DNA of 7,182 bases from Bacteroidaceae bacterium (GCA_028709135.1 JAQVXN010000093.1:1-7182); one strand, 5' to 3'. Counted from the stretch's first letter, positions 1 through 6,698 are shown. Numbers and translations: made by a program. The notes: generated by a model not told the origin, from the letters alone.

Positions 1-963
1 AATAGGTTGCCCTCACGAGCTCAACCCGTAATATCCAGTCATCTCTGGAGTCTTTCGCAGGATGCTGCCGGTTTGGCTATTTACTTTCAGACGGATGCAC
101 CGGAACTGGAAATTCGTTATGCCATCAAAGGACCGTTGTCAATGGAACATATGCCCGCAACCGGAGTATCAGGTATTGACCTCTATCAAAAAGATCGACA
201 AGGTGGATCACACTATTGTTTTGGTGGTTATCCATCATCGAAAGATACCATTTGTTACCATTATTTGAACCTTTCTACCAAACAGACTAAAAATTGTTAT
301 CAACTCTACCTACCTCTGTATAATTCCTTAAATTGGCTTGAAATCGGAGTACCAGAAAAATGTTTCTTTTCTTTTATTCCTGCTTCAAAAAAACCACCTA
401 TCGTAGTTTACGGCACTTCTATTGTTCAAGGGGGTTGTACTTCGCGTCCGGGAATGGCATGGACAAATATTTTACAACGTCATTTAGATTATCCTGTTGT
501 TAATTTTGGATTTTCGAGCAATGGGCGACTGGATAAAACAATCATTACGTTTATTAACGAGTTACATCCTGCAATTGTAATCTTGGATTGTCTGCCAAAT
601 TTAACGGATTTGGGAAGCTCGGAACTTACGAACTTGATTATCACATCTATTAAGCATCTACGCGAAAGTTTTTCTGCAATGCCAATAATTTTAGTGGAGC
701 ATGCAGGTCTTAGCAATAGTTTGAGTAACGATTCTCAATTAAAACTCTGCCAGCGGATGAATAATGCTTCTTTACATGCATACAAAAAATTAAAAGCGGG
801 TGGTGACAAATATCTTTTCTATTTATCAAACAAAGAGCTTTCTTTTACTTCAGATTGCTTTGTAGACGAAGTTCATTATAATGATTTGGGAATGACAAAA
901 TATGCAACCGCAATGGAAAAGAAACTGTCGCATATTCACTGGGAAAAACCAATGAACAAATAA
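1..963 (+). CDS. SGNH/GDSL hydrolase, GxDLY type (5' end missing)
   Basis: The reading frame is open from the first base, so the true start and any signal peptide lie upstream of the window. The in-frame TTG at position 7 is not a convincing start because conserved N-terminal sequence already precedes the GxDLY block. The N-terminal part is a beta-rich accessory domain containing the GIDLY motif (172-186) that names the family. The SGNH esterase domain follows: the nucleophile Ser is in VVYGTSI (codon 418-420), the oxyanion blocks are NFGFSSNGRL and LDCLPNLTD (the latter supplies the Asn), and the catalytic Asp/His pair is in DEVHYND (Asp 865-867, His 874-876). All catalytic blocks are present, so the enzyme should be active. 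Family members are usually exported ester hydrolases, often thought to act on acylated carbohydrates; the substrate here is unknown. The gene converges on the zinc-ribbon gene. Confidence 0.9.
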   Translation, partial: NRLPSRAQPVISSHLWSLSQDAAGLAIYFQTDAPELEIRYAIKGPLSMEHMPATGVSGIDLYQKDRQGGSHYCFGGYPSSKDTICYHYLNLSTKQTKNCYQLYLPLYNSLNWLEIGVPEKCFFSFIPASKKPPIVVYGTSIVQGGCTSRPGMAWTNILQRHLDYPVVNFGFSSNGRLDKTIITFINELHPAIVILDCLPNLTDLGSSELTNLIITSIKHLRESFSAMPIILVEHAGLSNSLSNDSQLKLCQRMNNASLHAYKKLKAGGDKYLFYLSNKELSFTSDCFVDEVHYNDLGMTKYATAMEKKLSHIHWEKPMNK

Positions 964-1058
964 TGATCATTTCGTCTTTGTATAAACAATCCAAATAAAC
1001 TAAACCATTCAAGCATAGATTGTAGAAACAAAATTTGACGATTTTATATCAGAAACAA

Positions 1059-1103
1059 AAAATAACAATGCTTGAAAAGATAAATTCAAAGCATTGTTAT
1101 TTT
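1059..1103. terminator. Probable bidirectional intrinsic terminator
   Basis: A perfect 15-bp inverted repeat (AAAATAACAATGCTT at 1059-1073, its reverse complement at 1089-1103) encloses a 15-nt loop. Each arm ends in an A/T run, so either transcript would form a hairpin ending in a U-rich tail; the minus-strand tail continues into TTTGTTTCTG. It lies between two convergent genes (stops at 963 and 1207), where a shared terminator is expected. The stem is AT-rich, so efficiency is uncertain. Confidence 0.75.
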
Positions 1104-1120
1104 GACTTGTTCGCTATATC

Positions 1121-1196
1121 TTCGTTGTGATGTTTTTTTAGAGCCCCACTAAATAAAAAGAGAAAACAGCGATTAGCCTTTTTGGGGGACAACGAA
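1121..1196. repeat. Nested inverted repeats downstream of the zinc-ribbon gene
   Basis: Three inverted repeats are nested in order: TTCGTTGT (1121-1128) with ACAACGAA (1189-1196), CCCC (1144-1147) with GGGG (1185-1188), and AAAAAG (1155-1160) with CTTTTT (1178-1183). The right-hand arm is nearly contiguous, whereas the left-hand arm is broken by 15-nt and 7-nt unpaired stretches. In the minus-strand transcript this folds just after the stop codon at 1207. It is not followed by a clean U-tract, so it does not look like a normal terminator. The role is unknown and chance is possible. Confidence 0.35.
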
Positions 1197-1206
1197 ATAC
1201 AAAAAA

Positions 1207-2301
1207 TTATTCTTCGTCAATTTTTTGCATCTTTGTGGAAACGATGCGCATATCCGGTGATACCGTACTTATGGCATTATAAGAAACGTTGGTCACTTCG
1301 CCTGCATTGCTTGTAACGGTACGCTTCATACGATATTTGGCAACGAATATAAATTCTGTTGTTGGATTAGGCGCCTTAGTCACGTTTACACTACCATTTA
1401 CAGTGAAAGAAACTTGTTGATTACCGTTATGCAGTTTTTGCATGAAGCTTACACTCTGATCATACATTTTATCACTAACTACAGCACCGAGGGCGTCATT
1501 GTCATTATTGGTCAATGCCTCGAAATAACGTGTAATAGCATCGTGTACAGCTGATTTGTCAGAATATGATACCGTCATTTTGTCAATATTTTCTTTCCCC
1601 ATTTGAGCTTCTGATGCATATTTACCATTAGGGTGCTCGTCTATATAACGTTGATAGGAGATAGCTGAATTCTCCGTACTGGCATCAACCCAATCCAGAG
1701 AATCTATTTTTTGCTTGCACGCATTTTCATATGCACTATTTGGAAATTGGTTCATAAACTGAACAAAATCGGACTTTGAGGACGAAAGGGAAATCTCTGT
1801 CCATTTATTTTGTATAGCCTTCAATTGGTTCATCCTGTCGGTCACATCTTTGATGTATGGAGAATGAGGGTATTTTTGAAGGAAATCCTCATAATCAGCT
1901 GTTTCAGTATCGTTTTGAAGAGCTTGATAAGCCTGCTCCATACCTTCTTTTTGATTTTGATGCTGATATATTGAATATCCTCCTACAATAAGCCCCAATA
2001 TGATTACAATAGCCAGAACAATCCATACCATATTATGATTCTTGTGCTCAGAAACTTTTGTTTCAGGATATTTTGAATTGGGATAAGAGCGATAAGACGT
2101 GGCGCTCTTTTTAGCTTCAGGTGTAGCCGTAGGTGCGATAACACACCCACAATTTGGGCATGTCTTGTCTTTCTTCAACAAAACTTTGCCACAATCGGGG
2201 CAGGTAATGATGTTATTTTCTATTTCTACACCGCAGAATGGACAACGCGGGGCTTGATCAGAAACTTCGTGACCACATTCGGGACATTTAATAATTGCCA
2301 T
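1207..2301 (-). CDS. Zinc-ribbon membrane protein with TPR-like repeats and NTF2-like tail
   Basis: The 364-residue protein begins with two four-cysteine zinc ribbons (Cys 6/9/20/23 and 34/37/48/51), each CPxCG-like. A polar linker (about 54-90) leads to one strongly hydrophobic segment (91-112, MVWIVLAIVIILGLIVGGYS), a likely transmembrane helix. Residues about 123-240 hold three related repeats whose shared core is aromatic-xx-F/Y-hydrophobic-xx-Y/F/H-P-N/H-S/G-x-Y (YPHSPY at 144, FPNSAY at 186, HPNGKY at 223), resembling the helical repeats of BamD/TPR proteins. Residues about 247-361 begin YFEALTNNDNDAL and look like an NTF2-like alpha+beta domain. The N-terminal side is probably cytosolic and the repeats outside the membrane, but topology is inferred. 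It appears monocistronic, with its own promoter at 2325-2332. No enzymatic residues are visible; a scaffold or sensor role is a guess. Confidence 0.85.
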   Translation of the reverse strand: MAIIKCPECGHEVSDQAPRCPFCGVEIENNIITCPDCGKVLLKKDKTCPNCGCVIAPTATPEAKKSATSYRSYPNSKYPETKVSEHKNHNMVWIVLAIVIILGLIVGGYSIYQHQNQKEGMEQAYQALQNDTETADYEDFLQKYPHSPYIKDVTDRMNQLKAIQNKWTEISLSSSKSDFVQFMNQFPNSAYENACKQKIDSLDWVDASTENSAISYQRYIDEHPNGKYASEAQMGKENIDKMTVSYSDKSAVHDAITRYFEALTNNDNDALGAVVSDKMYDQSVSFMQKLHNGNQQVSFTVNGSVNVTKAPNPTTEFIFVAKYRMKRTVTSNAGEVTNVSYNAISTVSPDMRIVSTKMQKIDEE

Positions 2302-2324
2302 ATTTGTATTGATTTAAATCTTTG

Positions 2325-2332
2325 CAAAAATA
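2325..2332 (-). promoter_or_regulatory. Bacteroidetes -7 box for the zinc-ribbon gene
   Basis: The minus strand reads TATTTTTG, matching the Bacteroidetes TAnnTTTG box, 23 nt before the ATG at 2301. That leaves a short leader of under 20 nt. I see no convincing -33 TTG element at the usual spacing, and such AT-rich words are common, so this rests mainly on position. Confidence 0.45.
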
Positions 2333-2441
2333 ACTTTTTTGCTTCAGTTATGAAGTGATGTAAGGACATTTTTTTAGTTTAAGAAATGTTTCAAGCTCAA
2401 TTTATCTAAGATTCCACTTACAACTAAAGCCAGAATACCTC

Positions 2442-2930
2442 TTATTTTTTGTTTCCCAATTTTGACTGTACAGCAGTGTACGCCTTTACCCAATCCGTGT
2501 CGAGAGAAAATGGCGTAAGTTGGTTTTCGGTCGTCACGTAGGCATGAACAACTTCTTTATCTGGATCATTAAAAAGAGGATTGGAACCCGAGGCATCAAT
2601 AAAAAGCAGAATGCATTTTTTCTTTTCACTCTTACTTAATGTGGTATTGATGAGAGCATCTTTGATAAAAGAGTTGATAAACAAATTCATATAGTATGCT
2701 TGATCATCTAAGAATTTAGTAGTTACCTGATGTTTGCTTTCGATGGCTTTATCGTGGATATATTGAAGTCCGGTGCATTTGAATTGTGCGATTTTGGCCA
2801 AAGTAATATTGCTTTTCGGGTTATTAACCACAGTTTTGGCTTCTTTAAGAATAGCCTTAAATATTTCCTGTGCCGAAGCCGGAGCAGAGAGTCCTATAAC
2901 AAGAGAAATTAAGATAAATAATTTTTTCAT
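2442..2930 (-). CDS. Small secreted protein of unknown function
   Basis: The 162-residue product starts with a classical signal peptide: KK, a hydrophobic core LFILISLVIGL, and a signal peptidase I site ASA|QE after residue 20. There is no lipobox cysteine, so it is predicted to be periplasmic or secreted, not lipidated. The mature part (about 142 residues) looks mainly helical, with one conserved-looking C-terminal stretch, PLFNDPDKEVVHAYV (118-132) followed by FSLDTDWVKA (141-150). It has the look of a conserved hypothetical family of Bacteroidales, but I cannot name a domain. Mature-region cysteines are 52 and 106. It is the last gene of the ruvC operon, starting 12 nt after the stop of the ABC ATPase, with no promoter box in the gap. 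No clear intrinsic terminator is visible after its stop. Confidence 0.8.
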   Translation of the reverse strand: MKKLFILISLVIGLSAPASAQEIFKAILKEAKTVVNNPKSNITLAKIAQFKCTGLQYIHDKAIESKHQVTTKFLDDQAYYMNLFINSFIKDALINTTLSKSEKKKCILLFIDASGSNPLFNDPDKEVVHAYVTTENQLTPFSLDTDWVKAYTAVQSKLGNKK

Positions 2931-2942
2931 ACTTAAATTGAA

Positions 2943-4412
2943 TTATGAATGTTTTTGAAGTTTGATGTGATGTGAAATGCAAGATGGAAAGTCTTCCTGA
3001 TAGTGAGATACCATGATTAAAGTTTTACCTTTACGTTCACAGAAAGCTTCAATAATTTGTCGACATTTTGCTCTGTTTGCATCATCAAGACCATGAAAAG
3101 GTTCGTCGAGAATCAGTAGGCGCGGATCTTTTACAAATGCCCGTACTAATAAAACCAAACGCTGTTCACCTCCGGAGAGATTCATATAATTTTGTTCTTT
3201 CAAATGCTCTATACCAAAAAGGCGCAACCAAAAATCAATTTTGGAATAATCCTCTTCCGTAAAATGTCTAAATAATCCGACCGAATCGTAAAGTCCGCTC
3301 GCAATAATATTTTTGACTGGAGCTACTTTTCGATATGTGCGATACATTTCTGGACTCATATAGCCGATGTAACGTTTAATCTCCCATATACTTTCTCCAG
3401 AACCACGTTGGCGTCCAAACAGTGTGATATCGCAAGCATATGCCTGAGGATTGTCAGCACAAACCAAACTGAGTAAGGTGGATTTTCCAGCTCCGTTTTC
3501 ACCTTCAAGAGCCCATTTTTCTCCTTCGTGGACTTCCCAATGTAAGTCCTTTAGTATGGTTCGCTCACCATATCTAATAGTAACATTTCTCATAGAAAGA
3601 ACTTCTGCAGGCTGTTCTCCAGAAAAAGACGGTTCAAGAACTTGATCCATTTCTTTCTGAATATCGGAAACTCCTCTAAGAGAGACTTGCGATCCACAAC
3701 TGTCTGATTTCAAAAACTCCTGTCGAGTCATTTTGTTTATCTCTCCATTTCGAACAGTGACAACATGAGTAAACAAATTGAGGTCAGGCACCATGCGTGA
3801 AACGATTAGCATGATTTGTATAGGCAAATTACGGATCAATGTGTCTAAAAAATTAGATACCAGAATACGATTTCTTTCATCTAAACCAATAAATGGATTG
3901 TCTATAATTAACAAGCGTGGCCGACGAAATACGATGCGGGCAATCTGAAAACGACGAAATTCCCCACTAGAAAGCATAATAATTTTTTTGGACTTCAAGT
4001 CATCAATGTTGAGAGCTGATAAAAGTTCCTTATCAGCACCAGACTCTTGAATGAGTTGGTTTATCACATCACCGACGGTAGGTTCTTTATCGCTAAGCAA
4101 TCCCTGATTCCATCTTAATTGATAAAAAGTAGGTTCCCCGTTATCGCTATATTGATCATGAAAAGTTACACAATGAATATTATCTGAAACGCGTGTTGAT
4201 GTTGACGGACTGAAATCATAGGCAACAGAACCATGCTTTAAACGATAAGCGCCACGAAGAGTATCAACTAAGCAGGTTTTACCGCTGCCGTTAGGACCGT
4301 AAACAATCCATTGTTCGTCTTTATTCATTTCCAAACTAATCGGAACTTTGAATTGGAATGAGCAGTAGGGTTCCGCTTCAGTTATTCTAAATAAAGTATT
4401 TTGTTTCGTCAT
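2943..4412 (-). CDS. ModF/PhrA-like protein with two fused ABC ATPase domains
   Basis: The 489-residue protein has two ATP-binding cassettes and no membrane segment, the size and layout of E. coli ModF (PhrA, about 490 residues). Domain 1 has Walker A GPNGSGKT (39-46), signature LSSGE (147-151), Walker B LLIID (167-171) and D-loop GLD (176-178). Its catalytic Glu is Asn172 and the switch His is Arg206. Domain 2 is canonical: Walker A GENGAGKST (304-312), LSGGE (412-416), Walker B LLILDE (432-437), GLD (441-443) and switch His470. The block LFGRQRGSGESIWEIKRYIGYMS (331-353) is strongly like ModF as I remember it. ModF is named for its place beside the E. coli molybdate operon and has no settled function; no mod genes occur here. 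The ATG is 3 nt after the ruvC stop, so translation is probably coupled. Confidence 0.9.
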   Translation of the reverse strand: MTKQNTLFRITEAEPYCSFQFKVPISLEMNKDEQWIVYGPNGSGKTCLVDTLRGAYRLKHGSVAYDFSPSTSTRVSDNIHCVTFHDQYSDNGEPTFYQLRWNQGLLSDKEPTVGDVINQLIQESGADKELLSALNIDDLKSKKIIMLSSGEFRRFQIARIVFRRPRLLIIDNPFIGLDERNRILVSNFLDTLIRNLPIQIMLIVSRMVPDLNLFTHVVTVRNGEINKMTRQEFLKSDSCGSQVSLRGVSDIQKEMDQVLEPSFSGEQPAEVLSMRNVTIRYGERTILKDLHWEVHEGEKWALEGENGAGKSTLLSLVCADNPQAYACDITLFGRQRGSGESIWEIKRYIGYMSPEMYRTYRKVAPVKNIIASGLYDSVGLFRHFTEEDYSKIDFWLRLFGIEHLKEQNYMNLSGGEQRLVLLVRAFVKDPRLLILDEPFHGLDDANRAKCRQIIEAFCERKGKTLIMVSHYQEDFPSCISHHIKLQKHS

Positions 4413-4415
4413 TTC

Positions 4416-5003
4416 TTATTTTTGTTTTGTCGTCGATGGATGTATTCTGACAGAATTTTTTTTTGCAAAATCACTCCAAGTACAATAAGGTGAACTTTTT
4501 TGCAAATGCTGTCGCTGCATATAGTGACAATAAGCCGCTGCGACGGCATCTGTGGCATCCAGAAAAGGTATTTCGTCATCAGAATTCAAATGAAAAATCT
4601 TTTGCAGCATGCATTCAACTTGTTTTTTACTTGCGATGCCGTTACCGGTCAAGGAAAGTTTTATTTTAGTCGGTGCATATTCATAAACCTGTACACCCGA
4701 TGTTACAGCTGCAGCTATGCATACTCCCTGGGCTCGTCCCAATTTGAGCATACTCTGCACATTTTTTCCAAAGAAAGGAGATTCTATAGCCATCTCCGTG
4801 GGATGAAAAGACGCTATTAAACTAGAAACACGTTCGTAAATGCGTCCTAACTTGAGATATACATCTTTACATTTTCTAAGGTCAATTACACCCATAGCAA
4901 GAATTGAAACTGTTTTACCTTGCACCGCAATAATGCCGTACCCCAACAAGTTTGTGCCAGGGTCTATGCCCATTAAAACAGATCCATTTGTGCTGTTGAC
5001 CAT
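4416..5003 (-). CDS. ruvC: Holliday junction resolvase RuvC
   Basis: RuvC is the endonuclease that cuts Holliday junctions after RuvAB branch migration in homologous recombination and DNA repair. With the ATG at 5003 the protein has 195 residues, the usual size for Bacteroidetes RuvC. The four acidic catalytic residues are present: Asp14 in GIDPGT, Glu74 in AIESPFF, and Asp149 and Asp152 in FLDATDAVAAAYCH. The block SPFFGKNVQSMLKLGRAQG and the TGNGIASKKQV segment are RuvC hallmarks. The frame stays open upstream to a TTG at 5078, but the added residues do not resemble RuvC and a promoter box (5028-5035) lies inside that extension, so I prefer 5003. It leads a three-gene operon with the ModF-like ATPase and a secreted protein; ruvA and ruvB are not in the window. 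Confidence 0.96.
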   Translation of the reverse strand: MVNSTNGSVLMGIDPGTNLLGYGIIAVQGKTVSILAMGVIDLRKCKDVYLKLGRIYERVSSLIASFHPTEMAIESPFFGKNVQSMLKLGRAQGVCIAAAVTSGVQVYEYAPTKIKLSLTGNGIASKKQVECMLQKIFHLNSDDEIPFLDATDAVAAAYCHYMQRQHLQKSSPYCTWSDFAKKNSVRIHPSTTKQK

Positions 5004-5027
5004 CTTTATGCCATTGTTTTCGCGTTG

Positions 5028-5035
5028 CAAAAGTA
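5028..5035 (-). promoter_or_regulatory. Bacteroidetes -7 box for ruvC operon
   Basis: The minus strand reads TACTTTTG (TAnnTTTG) 24 nt before the ruvC ATG at 5003. Transcription would begin near 5020, which excludes the upstream TTG at 5078 as the start codon for this transcript. No convincing -33 TTG was found. It diverges from the promoter at 5100-5107. Confidence 0.6.
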
Positions 5036-5099
5036 CAAATATTCCTTTAATAATTGTTCTTTTTTTCATTGAAAGCAACCATTCCTACATTTAAATTGT

Positions 5100-5107
5100 T
5101 ACCTTTG
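5100..5107 (+). promoter_or_regulatory. Bacteroidetes -7 box for DUF1573-manC
   Basis: TACCTTTG fits TAnnTTTG and is followed by GCAAG. It sits 31 nt before the ATG at 5139, giving a leader of roughly 25 nt. The divergent ruvC box lies about 65 bp away, so the two promoters share one short control region. No clear -33 element is visible. Confidence 0.65.
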
Positions 5108-5138
5108 CAAGATAGAACAAACAAAATCTACAAAAACG

Positions 5139-5546
5139 ATGAAACGATTATTGCTTTCAACAATCTTCTTGCTCACTTTGTGTATTGGATATGCAGATGA
5201 GCCAATGGCTGAAATCACGTTTGACAAGACGAGTCATAATTTCGGAACTTTTTCCGAAAAAAATCCTGTTGTTACCTGTATTTTCTCATTTAAAAACACC
5301 GGCAATGCCCCACTAATTATTAATCAGGCTATTGCTTCGTGTGGTTGCACGATACCTACATATACAGAAAAGCCTGTTCTTCCCGGTCAAAAAGGAGAAA
5401 TAAAAGTAACTTATAACGGAAAAGGGTTTTACCCCGGAAAATTTAAGAAAATTATTACTGTGCGTACAAATGCAAAAACGCGCTTGGTAAGGCTGAATAT
5501 AGAAGGCGAAATGATCGCCTCTGATTCTACGGGAAATAAAAAATAA
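5139..5546 (+). CDS. Secreted DUF1573 domain protein
   Basis: The 135-residue product has a signal peptide (MKRLLLSTIFLLTLCIGYA, likely cut after Ala19). Cys15 is not in a proper lipobox, so I do not call a lipoprotein. The mature protein is one DUF1573 domain: ITFDKTSHNFGTF near the start, the family pattern FSFKNTGNAPLIINQA, the SCGCT motif (Cys68 and Cys70), then PVLPGQKGEIKVTYNGKGFYPGKFKKIITVRTN. The fold is expected to be an immunoglobulin/MSP-like beta sandwich. The molecular role of these abundant Bacteroidetes envelope proteins is not established; the CGC pair could bind metal or form a disulfide, which is inference. A D-S-T triplet (129-131) near the C-terminus fits the Bacteroidetes O-glycosylation motif. 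The gene lies 33 nt upstream of manC without a terminator, so co-transcription is likely. Confidence 0.92.
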   Translation: MKRLLLSTIFLLTLCIGYADEPMAEITFDKTSHNFGTFSEKNPVVTCIFSFKNTGNAPLIINQAIASCGCTIPTYTEKPVLPGQKGEIKVTYNGKGFYPGKFKKIITVRTNAKTRLVRLNIEGEMIASDSTGNKK

Positions 5547-5568
5547 GCATAACTTAGGAATTTGTTTT

Positions 5569-5574
5569 AGGAAA
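5569..5574 (+). promoter_or_regulatory. Shine-Dalgarno-like site of manC
   Basis: AGGAAA lies 5 nt before the ATG at 5580. It is one of the few plausible Shine-Dalgarno sites in this window and supports that start within the 33-nt gap after the DUF1573 gene. Confidence 0.45.
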
Positions 5575-5579
5575 CAACT

Positions 5580-6632
5580 ATGGGAGAGAATTATGTCGTA
5601 ATTATGGCTGGAGGTGTTGGTAGCAGGTTTTGGCCAATGAGTAGTGAAGAAATGCCCAAACAGTTCTTGGATATTCTGGGTTGCGGGCGCACGCTACTAC
5701 AAATGACCTTCGACCGGTTTACTTCTATTTGTTCTGTGAAAAACTTTTGGGTAGTTACGTCAGAACGTTACGCCAATCTTGTTCATGAGCAATTGCCGGA
5801 AATACCAGAACAACAAATTCTCAAGGAACCTTGCCGTCGTAATACGGCGCCCTGTATTGCTTATGTCAGTTGGGCCATTAAAGCCAAAAACTCATGTGCC
5901 AATATAGTTGTCACTCCAAGTGACCACGTAATTGTAAAGGTTCCTGAATTTGTCAACTGCGTATCCTCATGTCTAAGTTTCTCGAGTGAAACAGATTCTA
6001 TTGTTACGATTGGTATCAAGCCAGATCATCCGGAAACAGGCTATGGATATATTCAGGCAGATTTGAGTTATGCTTCGCCTGCAAATAAAAATATCTTTCG
6101 CGTAAATTCCTTTAAGGAAAAACCTGATTACGAATTAGCAAAACTATATATTAAGGAGAATAACTTTTTTTGGAATTCCGGTATTTTTATTTGGAATATA
6201 AATACCATTATTAATGCACTACGTGTTTATCAACCTGTCTTATCCAAACAGTTCGAGGACTTACGTCCATACTATGCTACTGATAAGGAATCGCAACTGA
6301 TTAATGAGGTTTATCCGAAATGTGAAAACATTTCTATTGACTATGCCATTATGGAAAAAGCGGGTGAGGTCTATGTTTATCCTGCAAATTTTGGTTGGAG
6401 TGATTTAGGCACATGGAGTTCTCTCAAGAACCATTTAAGTCAGGATATTCATGGTAATGCCTGCGTGGGACAAGATGTGCGTCTTTTCGAAACCAATGAC
6501 TGCATGATCCATACGAGTCAAGAAAAGCAGGTCGTGGTACAAGGACTGAATGGTTATGTTGTTGTAGAAAAAGATGGAATTTTGCTTATTTGTAAATTGT
6601 CTGAAGAGCAGCGTATAAAACTGTTTCATTAA
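5580..6632 (+). CDS. manC: Mannose-1-phosphate guanylyltransferase
   Basis: The enzyme makes GDP-mannose from mannose 1-phosphate and GTP in the cytosol, the precursor for GDP-fucose and mannose-containing surface glycans. The nucleotidyltransferase domain carries the pyrophosphorylase signature GGVGSRFWPMS..PKQF (11-29), the EPCRRNTAP block (83-91), the metal-binding Asp in TPSDHV (Asp115), ETGYGYIQ (152-159), the sugar-phosphate loop FKEKP (178-182; many relatives have FVEKP), FFWNSGIFIW (196-205) and FGWSDLGTW (271-279, second metal Asp275). About 70 further residues form the short C-terminal domain of this class. At 350 residues it is the single-function form, lacking the C-terminal cupin isomerase domain of about 470-residue ManC/AlgA enzymes. 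It is the second gene after DUF1573 and is closed by the terminator at 6699-6730. Confidence 0.95.
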   Translation: MGENYVVIMAGGVGSRFWPMSSEEMPKQFLDILGCGRTLLQMTFDRFTSICSVKNFWVVTSERYANLVHEQLPEIPEQQILKEPCRRNTAPCIAYVSWAIKAKNSCANIVVTPSDHVIVKVPEFVNCVSSCLSFSSETDSIVTIGIKPDHPETGYGYIQADLSYASPANKNIFRVNSFKEKPDYELAKLYIKENNFFWNSGIFIWNINTIINALRVYQPVLSKQFEDLRPYYATDKESQLINEVYPKCENISIDYAIMEKAGEVYVYPANFGWSDLGTWSSLKNHLSQDIHGNACVGQDVRLFETNDCMIHTSQEKQVVVQGLNGYVVVEKDGILLICKLSEEQRIKLFH

Positions 6633-6698
6633 TTGATTGATTCGATAACTTTTTTATATCACCTTTTTAAGGTCTATATTTAATATACAAATTCAAGG

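Noticed and set aside
7..9. TTG as the true start of the SGNH hydrolase
   Set aside because: The frame is open to the edge, no ribosome site is visible, and the protein would lack the signal peptide expected for this family.
2730..2958. Two short + strand open frames opposite the secreted-protein gene
   Set aside because: Both mirror a gene with a convincing signal peptide and operon context; no promoter or family pattern of their own.
4500..4820. 106-codon open frame on the + strand inside ruvC
   Set aside because: It is antisense to well-conserved RuvC sequence, its product is cysteine-rich without a family pattern, and no promoter precedes it.
4840..5094. 84-codon + strand open frame across the ruvC 5' end and promoter region
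   Set aside because: It is the complement of the RuvC N-terminus and crosses the divergent control region; no start signal.
5139..5200. DUF1573 product as a lipoprotein through Cys15
   Set aside because: The residues before Cys15 (LTL) do not form a lipobox, and a better signal peptidase I site follows at Ala19.
6661..6673. ACCTT-TTT-AAGGT hairpin just after manC
   Set aside because: The stem is only 5 bp with a 3-nt loop and no T-tract; the stronger terminator at 6699-6730 accounts for termination.
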